Positions 48,626 through 61,260 are shown, counted from the stretch's first letter. The stretch: 64,000 nucleotides of DNA from Chlorocebus sabaeus (GCF_047675955.1 NC_132928.1:43580889-43644888), one strand, 5' to 3'. The notes: generated by a model from the letters alone, not told the origin. A program made the numbers and translations.

Positions 48626-49639
48626 AAGGGGAAAAAGTAGTGCAGAAAAGCTGGAAATTCAAAAAATCAGAGTGCATCTCCCCCTCCAAAGGAATGCAGC
48701 TCATCGCCAGCAACAGAACAAAGCTGGACAGAGAATGACTTTGACGAGTCGAGAGAAGAAGGTTTCAGTAGATCCAACTTCTCAGAGCTAAAGAAGGAAC
48801 TACGTAACCAGTGCAAAGAAACTAATAACCTTGAAAAAAGAATGGATGAATGGATAACTAGAATAATCAATGTAGAGAAGTCCTTAAAAGAACTGATAGA
48901 GATGAAAACCATGACACGAGAACTATGTGACAACTGCACAAGCTTCAGTAAGTGACTCGATCATCTGGAAGAGAGTATCAGCGCTTGAAGATCAAATGAA
49001 TGAAATGAAGCAAGAAGAGAAGTGTAGAGAAAAAAGAGTAAAAATAAATGAACAAAGCCTCCAAGAAATACGGGATTATGTGAAAAGACCAAATCTATGT
49101 CTGATTGGTGTGCCTGAAAGTGGCAGGGAAACGGAACCAAGTTGGAAAACACTCTGCAGGATATCATCCTGGAGAACTTCCCCAACCTAGTAAGGCAGGC
49201 CAACATTCAAATTCAGGAAATGCAGAGAATGCCACAAAGATACTCTTCGAGAAGAGCAACTCCAAGACACATAATTGTCAGATTCACCAAAGTTGAAATG
49301 AAGGAAAAAATGTTAAGGGCAGCCAGGGAGAAAGGTCAGGTAACCTACAAAGGGAAGCCCATCAGACTAACAGCAGATCTCTCAGCAGAAACTCTCCAAG
49401 CCAGAAGAGAGTGGGGGCCAATATTCAATATTTTTAAAGAAAATAATTTTCAACCCAGAATTTCATATCCAGCCAAACTAAGTTTCATAAGTAAAGGAGG
49501 AATAAAATCCTTTACAGACAAACAAATGCTTAGACATTTTGTCACCACCAGGGCTGCCCTACAAGAGATCCTGAAGGAAGCACTAAACATGGAAAGGAAC
49601 AACAGGTACCAGCCATTGCAAAAACATGTCAAAATGTAA
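48626..49639 (+). pseudogene. L1 ORF1 remnant
   Basis: Position and length match ORF1p, the RNA-binding trimeric protein. The start codon has become AAG (48626-48628), an early codon is TAG (48638-48640), and the frame shifts before the intact C-terminal half (from 49142, E-N-T-L-Q-D-I-I...), which ends at TAA 49637-49639. Not functional. Confidence 0.88.
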
Positions 49640-49702
49640 AGTCCACCGATGCTAGGAAGAAACTGCATCAACTAGCGAGCAAAATAACCAGCTAATATCA
49701 TA

Positions 49703-52700
49703 ATGACAAGACACAGACTGGCAAACTGGATAAAGAGTCAAGACCCATCAGTTTGCTGTATTCAGGAGACCCATCTCACATGCAGAGACATGCATAGGCT
49801 CAAAATAAAGGTATGGAGGAATATCCACCAAGCAAATGGAAAACAAAAAAAAGCAGGGGTTGCAATCCTAGTCTCTGATAAAACAGACTTTAAACCATCA
49901 AAGATCAAAAGAGACAAAGAAGGCCATTACATAATGGGAAAGGGATCAATTCATCAGGAAGAGCTAACTCTCCTAAATATATATACACCCAATACAGGAG
50001 CACCCAGATTCATAAAGCAAGTCCTTAGAGACTCGCAAAGAGACTTTGACATACAATAATAACGGGAGACTTTAACACCTCACTGTCAACATTAGACAGA
50101 TCAACGAGACAGAAAGTCAACAAGGATACCCAGGAATTGAACTCAACTCTGCACCAAGCAGACCTAATAGACATCTACAGAACTCTCCACCCCAAATGAA
50201 CAGAATATACATTCTTCTCAGCACCACATTGCACCTATTCCAAAATTGACCACATAGTTAGAAGTAAAGCACTCCTCAGCAAATATAAAAGAACAGAAAT
50301 TATAACAAACTGTCTCTCAGACTACAGTGCTATCAAACTAGAACTCAGGACTAAGAAACTCAATCAAAACTGCTCCTGAATGACTACTGGGTACCTAACG
50401 AAATGAAGGCAGAAATAAAGATGGTCTTTTAAACCAATGAGAACAAAGATACAACACACCAGAATCTCTGGGACATATTTAAAGCAGTGTGTAGAGGGAA
50501 ATTTATAGCACTAAATACCCACAAGAGAAAGCAGGAAAGATCTAAAATTGACACCCTAGCATCACGATTAAAAGAACTAGAGAAGCAAAAGCAAACACAT
50601 TCAAAAGCTAGCAGAAGGCAAGAAATAACTAAGATCAGAGCAGAACTGAAGCAGAGAGAGACAAAAAACCCTCCAAAAAAAATCCATGAATCCAGGAGCT
50701 GGTTTTTTGAAAAGATCAACCAAATTGGTAGACCACTAGCAAGACTAATAAAGAAGAAAAGAGAGAAGAATCAAATAGATACAATAAAAAATGATAAAGG
50801 GGATATCACCACCGACCCCACAGAAATACAAACTACCATCAGAGAATACTATAAACACCTCTATGCAAATAAACTAGAAAACCTAGAAGAAATGGACAAT
50901 TTCCTGGACACTTATACTCTCCCAAGACTAAACCAGGAAGAAGTTGAATCCCTGAATAGACCAATAGCAGGCTCTGAAATTGAGTCAATAATTAAAAGCC
51001 TACCAACCAAAAAAAACTTCAGGACCAGACAGATTCACAGCCGAATTCTACCAGAGGTACAAGGAGGAGTTGGTACCATTCCTTCTGAAACTATTCCAAT
51101 CAATAGAAAAAGAGGGAATCCTCCCTAACTCATTTTATGAGGCCAACATCATCCTGATACCAAAGCCTGACAGAGATACAACAAAAAAAGAGAATTTTAG
51201 ACCAATATCCCTGATGAACATCGATGGAAAACTCCTCAGTAAAATACTGGCAAACCGAATCTAGCAGCACATTAAAAAGCTTATCCACCATGATCAAGTG
51301 GGCTTCATCCCTGGGATGCAAGGCTGGTTCAATATACGCAAATCAATAAATGTAATCCAGCATATAAATAGAACCAAAGACAAAAACCACATGATTATCT
51401 CAATAGATGCAGAAAAGTCCTTTGACAAAATTCAACAGCCTTTCATGATAAAAACTCTCAATAAATTTGGTATTGATGGAACGTATCTCAAAATAATAAG
51501 AGCTATTTATGACAAAACCACAGCCAATATCATACTGAATGGGCAAAAGCTGGAAGCATTCCCTTTGAAAACTGGCACGAGACAGGGATGCCCTCTCTAA
51601 CCACTCCTATTCAACATAGTGTTAGAAGTTCTGGCTAGGGCAATCAGGCAAGAGAAAGAAATAAAGGGTATTCAGTTAGGAAAAGAAGAAGTCAAATTGT
51701 CCCTGTTTGTGGATGACATGATTGTATATTTAGAAAACCCAGTTTTCTCAGCCCAAAATCTCCTTAAGCTAATAAGCAACTTCAGCAAAGTCTCAGGATA
51801 CAAAATCAATGTGCAAATATCACAAACATTCTTATACACTAGTAACAGATAAACAGCCAAATCATGAATGAACTCCCATTCACAATAGCTTCAAAGAGAA
51901 TAAAATACCTAGGAATCCAACTTACAAGGGATGTAAAGGACCTCTTCAAGGAGAACCACAATCCACTGCTCAGTGAAATAAAAGAGGACACAAACAAATG
52001 GAAGAACATTTCATGCTCATGGATAGGAAGAATCAATACTGTGAAAATGGCCATACTGCCCAACGTAATTTATAGATTCAATGCCATCCCCATCAAGCTA
52101 CCAATGACTTTCTTCACAGAATTGGAAAAAACTGTTTTAAAGTTCATATGGAACCAAAACAGACCCTGCATTGTCAAGACAATCCTAAGCCAAAAGAACA
52201 AAGCTGGAGGCATCACACTACTACAAACTATACTACAAGGCTACAGTAACCAAAATAGCATGGTACTGGTACCAAAACAGAGATGTAGACCAATGGAACA
52301 GAACAGAGTCCTCAGAAATAATACCACACATCTATAGCCATCTGATCTTTGACAAACCTGACAAAAACAAGAAATGGGGAAAGGATTCCTTATTTAATAA
52401 ATGGTGCTGGGAAAATTGGCTAGCCATAAGTAGAAAACTGAAACTAGATCCTTTCCTTACTCCTTATATGAAAATTAATTCAAGATGGATTAGAGACTTA
52501 AATGTTAGACCTAAAACCATAAAAACCCTAGAAGAAAACCTAGGTAATACCATTCAGGACATAGGCATGGGCAAGGACTTCATGTCAAAAACACCTAAAG
52601 CAACAGCAATAAAAGCCAAAATTGACAAATGGGATCTAATTAAACTAAAGAGCTTCTGCACAGCAAAAGAAACTACCATCAGAGTGAACAGGCAACCTAC

Positions 52701-53424
52701 AGAATGGGAGAAAATTTTTGCAATCTACTCATCTGACAAAGGGCTAATATCCAGAACCTACAAAGAACTCAATCAAATTTACAAGAAAAAAACAACCCCA
52801 TCAAAAAGTGGGCAAAGGATATGAAGAAACACTTCTCAAAAGAAGACATTCATACAGTCAACAGACACATGAAAAAATGCTCATCATCACTTGCCATGAG
52901 AGAAATGCAAATCAAAACCACAATGAGATACCATCTCACACCAGTTAGAATGGCGATCATTAAAAAAATCAGGAAACAACAGGTGCTGGAGAGGATGTAG
53001 AGAAATAGGAACAATTTTACACTGTTGGTGGGACTGTAAACTAGTTCAGCCATTGTGGAAAACAGTGTGGCGATTCCTCAAGGATCTAGAACTAGAAATA
53101 CCATTTGACCCAGCCATCCCATTATTGGGGATATACCCAAAGGATTATAAGTCATGCTGCTATAAAGACACATGCACACGTATGTTTATTGCAGCACTAT
53201 TCACAATAGCAAAGACTTGGAATCAACCCAAATGTCCATCAGTGACAGACTGGATTAAGAAAATGTGGCACATACACACCATGGAATACTATGCAGCCAT
53301 AAAAAAGGATGAGTTCGTGTCCTTTGTAGGGACATGGATGCAGCTGGAAACCATTATTCTCAGCAAACTATCTCAAGAACAGAAAACCAAATACTGCATG
53401 TTCTCACTCATAGGTGGGAATTGA
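49703..53424 (+). pseudogene. L1 ORF2 remnant (endonuclease/reverse transcriptase)
   Basis: Recognisable ORF2p pieces: endonuclease (I-Q-E-T-H-L-T-C...), reverse transcriptase (D-A-E-K-S-F-D-K-I-Q; R-Q-G-C-P-L), and the C-terminal region ending I-G-G-N-stop at 53424. Some 60 bases after the ATG are deleted, and stops or frameshifts split it into at least seven pieces. The catalytic F-A-D-D box reads F-V-D-D (near 51706-51717). Not functional. Confidence 0.9.
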
Positions 53425-54724
53425 ACAATGAGATCACCTGGAGACAGGAAGGGGAACATCACATACCGGGTCCTATTGTGGGGAAGGGGGAGAGATAGCA
53501 TTAGGAGATATACCTAGTGTAAATGATGAGTTAATGGGTGCAGCACAACAACATGGCTCATGTATACATATGTAACAAAGCTGCACGTTGTGCACATGTA
53601 CCCTAGAACTTAAAGTATAATTAAAACAAAAATATATCAAGTTCATGAAAGAAAAAGACTGAGAAAATTTTCCAATTAAAAGAGACTAACGGGACACAAC
53701 AAATAAGTACAAGTGTGATCCTGGATCAGATCTTGGAATGGGGGATAAAAGAGTTATAAATGATATTACTGGGACAACTGGCAAAATCCGAATATGGCCT
53801 ATGGATTACATAACAAGATTAGATAATGAAATGAGGTAACAGTAGTATCAATGTTAAATTTCCCAATTTTGATCACTGTACTATGTTCATGAAAGAGAAT
53901 GTCCTTGCTTCAGGAAATACACAAAATTTCACCTAGATAGTGTTATATAGAAATTATCTGTACTCTTCTTGCAACTCTTTTGTAAATTCAACATTGTTAG
54001 AAATGAATTGTACCAAAAGTAAGTATCTTCTGCCCCTGAGATTTTCATGTACCTCCTGGATGAGAAAGGCTATCTTAGGCTGGCGCCCATTTTGCAATGG
54101 TGAGCTGAGAAATGTTTAACAACCAGCTCTCTAGGGGTGAGGAGGAAAACTTGTAGCATCGCTAATTTTTGTGGTATAGATACTCCTACTACAGCTGATA
54201 CTTACCCTACCAATATGGCATCAGTAAATTTTCATACATGCTCTTATCGGGAAGAAATACATGCTTTCATTGAATGGCTCTAGGACACCACCAACACTGT
54301 GCTCAAAAAAATAGCTAAGTTCAATTGGCTTAGGGGCTAGGGGAAATAACTAGAGAAAGCCTTTTAAAAAAATACAAGCCAATAAAATAGTGAACAAAAC
54401 AACAGCAAGTAAGCAAACAGACAGTAGTAAGCGAAGAGTTACTCAACATGAAGAGAAAAGACTGGTTTTTATTTTAGGATATTTACCAATATCATTTAGT
54501 TATTATATAGTTATTATAGATGACAAATTACACAAAATTGCTCAATCAAGTATTTCCTGCTCTTTTAAGTTTAGAACATAATGTTATTACAACCAACTTT
54601 TAAATTCTTTAAGACTAAAATAAATGGCTTCTCATTTATTTTAAGATTTCAGGACAGTACTTCGTTTTTGTAATGTAATCAAAGTTCCGAATTGCAAATC
54701 CAGATACCTACAATTTAAATAACC

Positions 54725-55720
54725 TTGGTAATTAGATCAACCTGAGTTCAAAACTTTGATTCACTTTTTATTAGCTATCTATCCTTAGTGAATCACTGAA
54801 CATTATTTTCTAAATCTTTCCTCATCTGCACAATAGGATGCAATACCCAATGTAGTGAATACCTGTCCCGTTTTGGTTTGTCACTATTTCTTTTTCTGAC
54901 ATTCCAGCTAAGATATCTCTCCAAGTTGTACTCCATCATTTCAAGTCTCTGATTTTTTTGGGTATGCTGATCAAAACTGGAAAGATACTGTTTATTATTT
55001 TAACTCTAGCAACTAGAACAGTGTCTTGATGACAAAGTAAGGGCTCAATAAATATTTGTTGGATGAATGAATAAATAAATGAACAGCTCCTCTACTTTGC
55101 ATGATTTCTTTCTCTGCCCCTCTTTACACTAGGTAGACAGTTCACCCAAGCTGGCTATTAGAATACCCTGGACTCACTTGAGTTCAGGGGTAAGCATGTG
55201 ACCCGAACAAAAGCAAACAGGGTTCCTTCCCAGAGACTGATAGAAATTCTGAGAGACAAGGGAACTCTTTTTCTCTAAGGTCTCACTTAGATTATAAGGC
55301 CCCTGTGAGCCAGTAGCTGTCAGCAGTCATTGTTTCCACCACATGGAAAGAGTTTAATAGCGAATAAAGCCAAAGAGAGGAAAGCAGAGACGAGAGATGG
55401 AAAACATGTTAGTAAAAGCACTCTCCAAATCCTTGGATTCAATTACACCTGAAAAGTTTTCTACTTAGACTTGTTTGATTTGTCGCTTTACTCGGAAAGA
55501 GTGCTAAAACACAAAATCAATAACAATATGCAATATTAACAATATAAAGCACTTAGCATGGTTCCTATTGTATGGTAAGTATTTAGTGAATGATAGCGAT
55601 TACCATTTACCCCTCACCAGTTGTGTGTTTCTGGGCAAGTCTTTAACCTCTGTAGGGTTCATTTTCCTCACCTCAAAATGGATGACTGGATTAGATGTTA
55701 CTTTATGACCTTGTCAATAC
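54725..55720 (+). repeat. MIR and L2 remnants
   Basis: A MIR-like piece at 54725-54860 (CCTGAGTTCAAAACTTTGAT, CTTTCCTCATCTGCACAATA), an L2 tail at 54995-55085 (AGGGCTCAATAAATATTTGT then TGGATGAATGAATAAA) and a MIR at 55545-55720 (GGGCAAGTCTTTAACCTCTG). The sequence between them is unassigned. Confidence 0.6.
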
Positions 55721-55993
55721 TTATGTTTTCTTTACATGAGTGAGAAATACACTCCAGTTTGGACCTTTTCTTCATGTTCAATTAAAGCAGGTATTTTGCT
55801 TAACATCAATGAATGCCATACTTTTACAAGTTTCTCCATGAAAGAGAACTTAGAATATAGTGAATGAACATATTCTCAAGAGTACAGGCCATAACATCTT
55901 TTTACAATGAAGAAGAAAAGGCAAATGTAATTTTTTCCTAGGAGTTAAGATAGAAAAGTTTTGTTTATCCTAGTATTATTGGTGGGTTCTCAC

Positions 55994-56164
55994 CTGGGCA
56001 AGGCCTGATGTTGCACATAATTATTTCCACAGCATTCCCTTCACATGGCCGCCCACCATGCTGAGCTGATGGATTATTGCAAGTCCTGGTCCTGGTTCGG
56101 TTGCCATGTCCACAGCTCCTTGTGCATTCTTCCCAGGGACTCCATTCCGACCAGCTACCATCCA
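55994..56164 (-). CDS. HMCN1: HMCN1 exon (human exon 89): thrombospondin type-1 repeat 2
   Basis: This exon is 171 bp, phase 1 to phase 1, about residues 4585-4641. It has the full W-x-x-W-x-x-W ladder (W-S-E-W-S-P-W) and the C-T-R-S-C-G motif, with six cysteines. An N-R-T sequon lies directly after C-G-H-G. The exon is followed by a 12.2 kb intron swollen by L1 and MER1 insertions, which separates repeats 1-2 from the compact 3-6 cluster. Confidence 0.97.
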
Positions 56165-56297
56165 CTATACAAAGGTGAACCATTACACCATCAGGTATAT
56201 TTCAATCGGGAGTACTCACACTGGGGTAATCCATAGGTAGAAAACAAAAATGAAGGTCTATTAAACACATGCCTATCAGTTAAATAAGGAGGTGTAC

Positions 56298-56468
56298 CTG
56301 GACATGGCTTATTTTGACAGTTTCGCATTTCCAAATCTGAACCTTGGCAGGGCTTCCCACCATTGGCTGGAAGGGGCTGGTTGCACAGACGACTCCTCTT
56401 TTGGATGCCTTTTCCACAGGTGACACTGCAGGCTCTCCATGCAGACCACTGGGAAAATCCACCATGAA
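56298..56468 (-). CDS. HMCN1: HMCN1 exon (human exon 88): thrombospondin type-1 repeat 1
   Basis: This exon is 171 bp, phase 1 to phase 1, about residues 4528-4584. It contains the six cysteines of a TSP1 domain. The O-fucosylation-type motif C-S-V-T-C-G is intact. The tryptophan ladder is G-F-S-Q-W-S-A-W, so the first Trp found in the other repeats is Phe here and one C-mannosylation position is missing. TSP1 domains in matrix proteins bind glycosaminoglycans and other matrix partners; the specific ligand for hemicentin is not visible in the sequence. Repeat 2 follows after only 133 bp. Confidence 0.97.
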
Positions 56469-57032
56469 CTGCAAGTAAAACATTGTCCTTTGTCTTAGCT
56501 TTGCAAATAAAATATTGTAAAGGAGATTTCATTTAAGATATGCGCTGGTTACAGAGCTAAATATATAGTTGTTGAGAAATAGCTTATGAAATCTCTCCTT
56601 TAAGGTAAAATTAAAATCCAACAGAGAAGAACTTCTGTTAGCTAGAGTTTCTTCTCAGATCTCATCCTCACTCACTTGCACATGGCTGCTGGAAGAGTTA
56701 GAGACCAACGAGTTTACAAACTGCTTACCTTTTGGACATAAGTCATTCTTTAAAGCGAAAACATATACATTGATTTCTGAGAATAGATTTGACTTAGTTG
56801 TGAATCAGAAATTTAGTTTGGGATTTTAAATTAAAACCTTGACATTTTAAAGCTCTAAAATATGTATTGGTTTAGGCCCTTCAATCTGTAAATTTTGATG
56901 ATTTTTTCCTCTCCCCAACACCTAAAAGTATCTCAAGGTGACAGGTGACTTGGACTAAAGTGCTTAATAATTTCCATGATTTGAGTCACCCCAGGTACTG
57001 TTTACTATGAATATTCCTCTGATCACACTCAC
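56469..57032 (-). other. HMCN1 intron between last Ig and TSP1 repeat 1
   Basis: A 564-bp intron with no recognised content. Confidence 0.8.
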
Positions 57033-57302
57033 CCTGGACTATGACTGGCACTCTGACAAGGACAGAACCCATTAAGTTTCGAGCAACACATTCAAATTCA
57101 GAGGTATCGTCTTTCTGAGCATCAGCAATATACAACGAGTTGTTGGACAACATGTTAACCCGGTCATCCCAGGAAATAGAGTGCCCTTGACGGGACCATG
57201 TAATGGTTGGTTGAGGCTCTCCAGTTGCCTGACAATTCAATATGACTTTGCCACCAGCATTAATAACAGTTTCCACTGGCTCAAGAGTGATAATAGGAGG
57301 AC
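57033..57302 (-). CDS. HMCN1: HMCN1 exon (human exon 87): last Ig I-set domain
   Basis: A single 270-bp exon, phase 1 to phase 1, about residues 4438-4528, holds one complete Ig domain. It has the first cysteine in I-L-N-C-Q-A-T-G, the core tryptophan in I-T-W-S-R-Q-G, a possible N-glycosylation sequon N-N-S, and the second cysteine in S-E-F-E-C-V-A-R-N. The domain ends V-I-V-Q, and the split codon gives Val before the first thrombospondin repeat. It is the last of the Ig series; unlike the preceding domain it is not split by an intron. Confidence 0.97.
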
Positions 57303-57524
57303 CTATGGAAAAAAAGCACATAGTGTCTCAGTTTTGGTGGAGTTATAACATTTTTTTATCATGTATTATACAGTAACATTATTTTGAAAAAAGTGGTTGA
57401 TTTGTTTATAAAACACTGTTGCTTCCCAACTAAGATTGTAGATTATAATTGCTGTTGATACAATTTTCATAATTCTTTTTTATTTAGTAAATGTCAAAAA
57501 TTTAAAATTCCTGAGCAGATTAGC

Positions 57525-57690
57525 CTAGAGCATGGGCTCTAGAGTCATGTTTCCCGGATTCAAATTCTGTGTCTGCTCCTTACTGCCTCTCTCAGCCCCG
57601 TGTCCTTAAAAATGGTGCCTACTTCAGAGGATTCCTGTTAGACTCAACAAGAGGATGTGACTACAACTTTTGCATACAGTACTCTTAGTT
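57525..57690 (+). repeat. MIR element
   Basis: AGAGCATGGGCTCTAGAGTC, GGATTCAAATTCTGTGTCTG, then GGTGCCTACTTCAGAGGATT show the MIR core in plus orientation. Confidence 0.75.
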
Positions 57691-57778
57691 ACTATTGTTA
57701 TTTTTGTCTGTGTTTTATATGGTGAATATTCACTTTTTTCTTTTGATCATTTTTGAGGTAAAGAGGCGTTAACTCTTT

Positions 57779-57780
57779 TT

Positions 57781-57812
<32 letters not shown>

Positions 57813-57962
57813 TTGCCAGAGTCTCCCTTTGTCACCTAGGCTGGAGTACAGTGGCATGATCTTGACTCCCTGCAACCTCTGCCTCCAGGGTTCAAGCAAT
57901 TCTCCTGCCTCAGCCTCCCGAGTAGCTGGGACTACAGGCGCCCGCCACTACGCCTGGCTAAT
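57779..57962 (-). mobile_element. 5'-truncated Alu
   Basis: An antisense Alu with a long interrupted T tail, then GCCAGAGTCTCCCTTTGTCA, ending at TACGCCTGGCTAATT. Confidence 0.9.
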
Positions 57963-58540
57963 TAACTCATTCTTTTATCACTGGCCATCATTCATTTATT
58001 CAGTAAACATGTACTGAAAGCCTGCTATTTGCCAGCATTGTGCTGGGTGCTAAGAGTATATAGAGAAAAGATATTCTTTCTCGTCTCAGGGAGCTCATAG
58101 GACCACTGATAAGATAGACTTGTGCTATAGCATACCTATAGAATTAATGTGTACTAACATGGGTGCATAAACAACAGTAACAATATATCAAACAAAAGCA
58201 TGCCACTGGAAATGGAGAGGAAAAGGAAGACATATCCAATAATTATTAAGAAAGTAGAAATGATAGAACTTTGTTACGGACTGGTATGGGTTAAAGGGAA
58301 GAACTGATGACTACAGGGTTTTGATTTGGAGAATATGGTATATTTGGGCAATGCAATAGCGTATACCAGAAGAACAGATTTGTGGATAGGGAATAAGGAA
58401 TGATAATTTGCATCCATTTAGGACTATTGAGCTTGAAGTATCTGTAAGACATTCATATAGAGATGTCTATGTAACAGGGATATTCATATCTAGAACTCAG
58501 AATAAAGATGAGCAAGAAATATATATGTGTGAGTCTTTCA

Positions 58541-58887
58541 TAGTGAATAAGATTGTTTCAGAAGAGAGTCTAAAATGAGAAGAGCACCAAAGACAGAAAC
58601 AATTGCAACAGCATTATTTAAGAGATGGACAGAAGCAAGCTTATAAATGATACTCAGAACCAATCACTGAGGTAGGAAGAAAATCAGGAGAAAAATGATA
58701 TTCTGGTAATAGTGAATAGTGAATAAGATTGCTTCAGAAGAGTGCCTAAAATGAGAAGAGGGCCAAAGATAGAAACAATTGCAACAGCATTATTTAAGAG
58801 AGGGACAGAAGACAAGCTTATAAATGATACTCAGAACCAATCACTGAGGTAGGAAGAAAATCAGGAGAAAAAGGATGTTCTGGTAAC
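58541..58887 (+). repeat. Tandem duplication, two units of about 176 bp
   Basis: TAGTGAATAAGATTGTTTCA (58541) is repeated as TAGTGAATAAGATTGCTTCA (58717), and both units run on through AACAATTGCAACAGCATTAT to TTCTGGTAA. By eye only about ten differences separate the units. Confidence 0.93.
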
Positions 58888-61178
58888 CAAAAAGGAAGGA
58901 GGGAGATGTTAACAGTGTCTACAGTGAATGACAGTGGTTCCAGTAAAGCCCTTAGAAAGATTGTAAAAGGAACTGCATGCAACTGCTAGCAGAATGTTTG
59001 TCTATATTGGTCTACAGTCCCAAGAAAGATAGAATATGACAGACTTCATTGGGAAGAGGAGACTTGAACTGGATTTTCAAAAATAAGTAAGGTTATTTGA
59101 ACAGAGAGGAGAGGGGAGAACACTTGGAGAGAAAGACACAACATGGAGATGGATTTAAGCTCTTTTTCTTTTTCAAGACAATGAACGAATAGAAAGGATG
59201 GTTCACCCTGAAGAGTAACAGCATACAGGGTTTTAAACATTGGTTCAAATCTTAAAATAAGAAAAGTTTTCATTTAAATAAGAAAGCAAAGGGGGCAGCA
59301 TATACATTCTTGAGAAGGATCATGGTGAGATGAGAGCGGTGTTTTAGTGACATTGAACTGAAAGGTGGAATGATTTGTTCAGTGAGTGATAACATCTGAT
59401 AATTCAAGGTGGTAGCTGCATATTTTAGACTGAAGTTTATCTAGAATAAATAGAATACAAATAAGACAAAAATAGAATAAAAATGTGTTTTGTTGTGATA
59501 TTAACATGTTAGTTTTTTCTGCAAAGGTATCAGTGACATGTTGTCTTTTAAAAAAGTAATTACTTCACGTGAGGTTTGACTCTCTTAGCAAGTGTCATAT
59601 AAAGCATTATTCTGACTTATGCTCATCACCCTACACAATGCCTTCTAACTGATGTTTTTATTAACCTCACTCCAGAAACTTTCAGGGCCAGTGCCTTTAT
59701 TTCTCTCCTAGTTTCCGGATTACATTATGTATTCAATAAACTGTTGCTGCATAAAGTAAATACCTCAGGTTTATCCCTCCACTAAGTGACAACATGACTA
59801 AATAAGCTTGTCTGCTCATATCAAAATGGCCAAAGTATCAAATAAACTCAGAACCTTAATTTAGATACCATATTTGAACATTCCCAATTGCATATAAAGC
59901 TATAAATTAATACAATAAAATTCCACATGTACATACTTCGATTGAATTAATTCCATCATTCACATAATAATTATGAACACTTTAAATAATAATATAGCTT
60001 CTGGTACTTTAATCCTAATTTGAACCAAATTATATTTTTGACTATTTAATATGCCTCACTTACTAAAATGAATTTATTGTCAGTATGTGCAGATGAGCTG
60101 CTCTCATGTAGCTTTTCTTAAACTGGGTCAGTGCTATTGTGTAGTGTCCTACCTACATTCACTCAACATTTATTTGGAAAATGTGGCATATTATATTCTC
60201 CCCTTGTTGGGCCATAATTCACATCAATGTATTAACATTTCTAGAAAATTTGCAGTAAAGAAATTTGGTATGCCTAAGGAGGGCTGAGCACATAGTAACT
60301 GTTCTTTATATATTTAATACATAAAAGAACTCTGTTTAATTCATTTTTTCTCAGAATTGTTTGAACATAGAACCCTATTTTTTCCTAATGACATCCCATG
60401 TTATCATTTGATAGACATGTTCTTTAGTGAAACATTGTATTAGATACTATCATCTATTCGATGCCTTACAGAATTATTTAGTTTGGCAAACAGCTAACTA
60501 ATCTAGAGCATCTCTCAATAGTGATGAAGAAAATGTAAACTCATCCTGTTAAATACTGAGCCTAGTCACAAAATGACTTGACTTGCTTAAATTCTCAACC
60601 CAATGACATTGTCTTAGGGTCAGCCCCTTAAGTAGTTCTGTAAAATCTCCAGTGGGCCATTGGAGTATTCTATGTTTATCCAATTATGGATACTCTGTTT
60701 TCCAATGACTCTTACTAAAGGGCTTCCTGATGAGCATGAGGATCTTACCCAGAACGTTTAGTTATTTCATGAAAGAGTACAGCCATCAAGCTGGAGCACT
60801 TTTGAGCTCCTTTACATTAGTCTTTATTTTTAATAAATATCTTAAAATGCCATAAATGGCAATCTTTTTAAGCATGTTGGAATAACTGTGGTGAATTGTA
60901 AGAAGGGGCACCCCATTGAATATGTTGTAATAAAAAAGCTCTGCCACCAATTAATTGCAATCTTATACTACATATGTTAGATAAAATACAGAAAAATATC
61001 TCTGTGTTATCAGTTCTATATTTGATGACAACTGTTCCATCAGCTGCAGCAAACTAAATTAGGCACACTCTGAGAGCTACCACTAATGAACTTGCTATAG
61101 AGTTAAAGAAAATAAACACTCTTTATTAGGTAATATTTTCTAAATCAAGTGTTTAATTAGTTTCATTAAGCAACTTAC

Positions 61179-61260
61179 TCTGCAGAGTCAGACTCATACT
61201 GCGCTCCACCACCCCAGCTTCATTGGTAGCTACACATGTATAGTCACCGGCATCTTCATT
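61179..61260 (-). CDS. HMCN1: HMCN1 exon (human exon 86): C-terminal part of the same Ig domain
   Basis: An 82-bp exon, phase 0 to phase 1, about residues 4411-4438. It starts N-E-D-A-G-D-Y-T-C, the F-strand motif with the second Ig cysteine, and continues V-A-T-N-E-A-G. Splice sites are CCATAG| and CAGA|GTAAG. It completes the domain begun at 62879-63069. It is too short to stand out as an open reading frame and was placed by frame and homology. Confidence 0.95.

Larger units (their letters stand above)
47592..53628 (+). mobile_element. Full-length L1 (L1PA-type), inactive
   Basis: A 6.0 kb L1 antisense to HMCN1. The 5' end keeps the YY1-like CAAGATGGC (47604-47612), followed by about 1 kb of 5' UTR, ORF1 and ORF2 remnants, and a 3' UTR ending CTAGAACTTAAAGTATAATT. 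Flanks AAAAAATATCAAGTTC (47576-47591) and AAAATATATCAAGTTC (53629-53644) match at 15 of 16 positions, giving the target duplication. Both coding regions are broken, so it cannot move by itself. A mid-age L1PA subfamily seems likely; the exact one is not determined. Confidence 0.95.
43803..55993 (-). other. HMCN1 intron between TSP1 repeats 2 and 3
   Basis: The longest intron in the window, 12.2 kb. It holds an L1 3' end, a MIR, a MER1-type hAT element, a full-length L1, and L2/MIR remnants at 54.7-55.7 kb. Sequence 43.8-45.3 kb and 53.65-54.7 kb is unassigned. Repeats account for most of the excess length. Confidence 0.85.
57303..61178 (-). other. HMCN1 intron before the last Ig exon
   Basis: A 3.9 kb intron with a MIR (57525-57690), a truncated Alu, a stretch at about 57985-58110 resembling a widespread old repeat (CTGCTATTTGCCAGCATTGT), and a 176-bp tandem duplication. 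Sequence 59.5-61.1 kb is unassigned and AT-rich. Confidence 0.75.

Noticed and set aside
48370..53424. Many open frames between 48 and 53.4 kb that might suggest a gene
   Set aside because: All are pieces of the L1 5' UTR, ORF1 or ORF2 of one broken element.
55021..55082. AATAAATAAATGAATGA-type runs read as a minisatellite
   Set aside because: They are the normal 3' tail of an L2 element.
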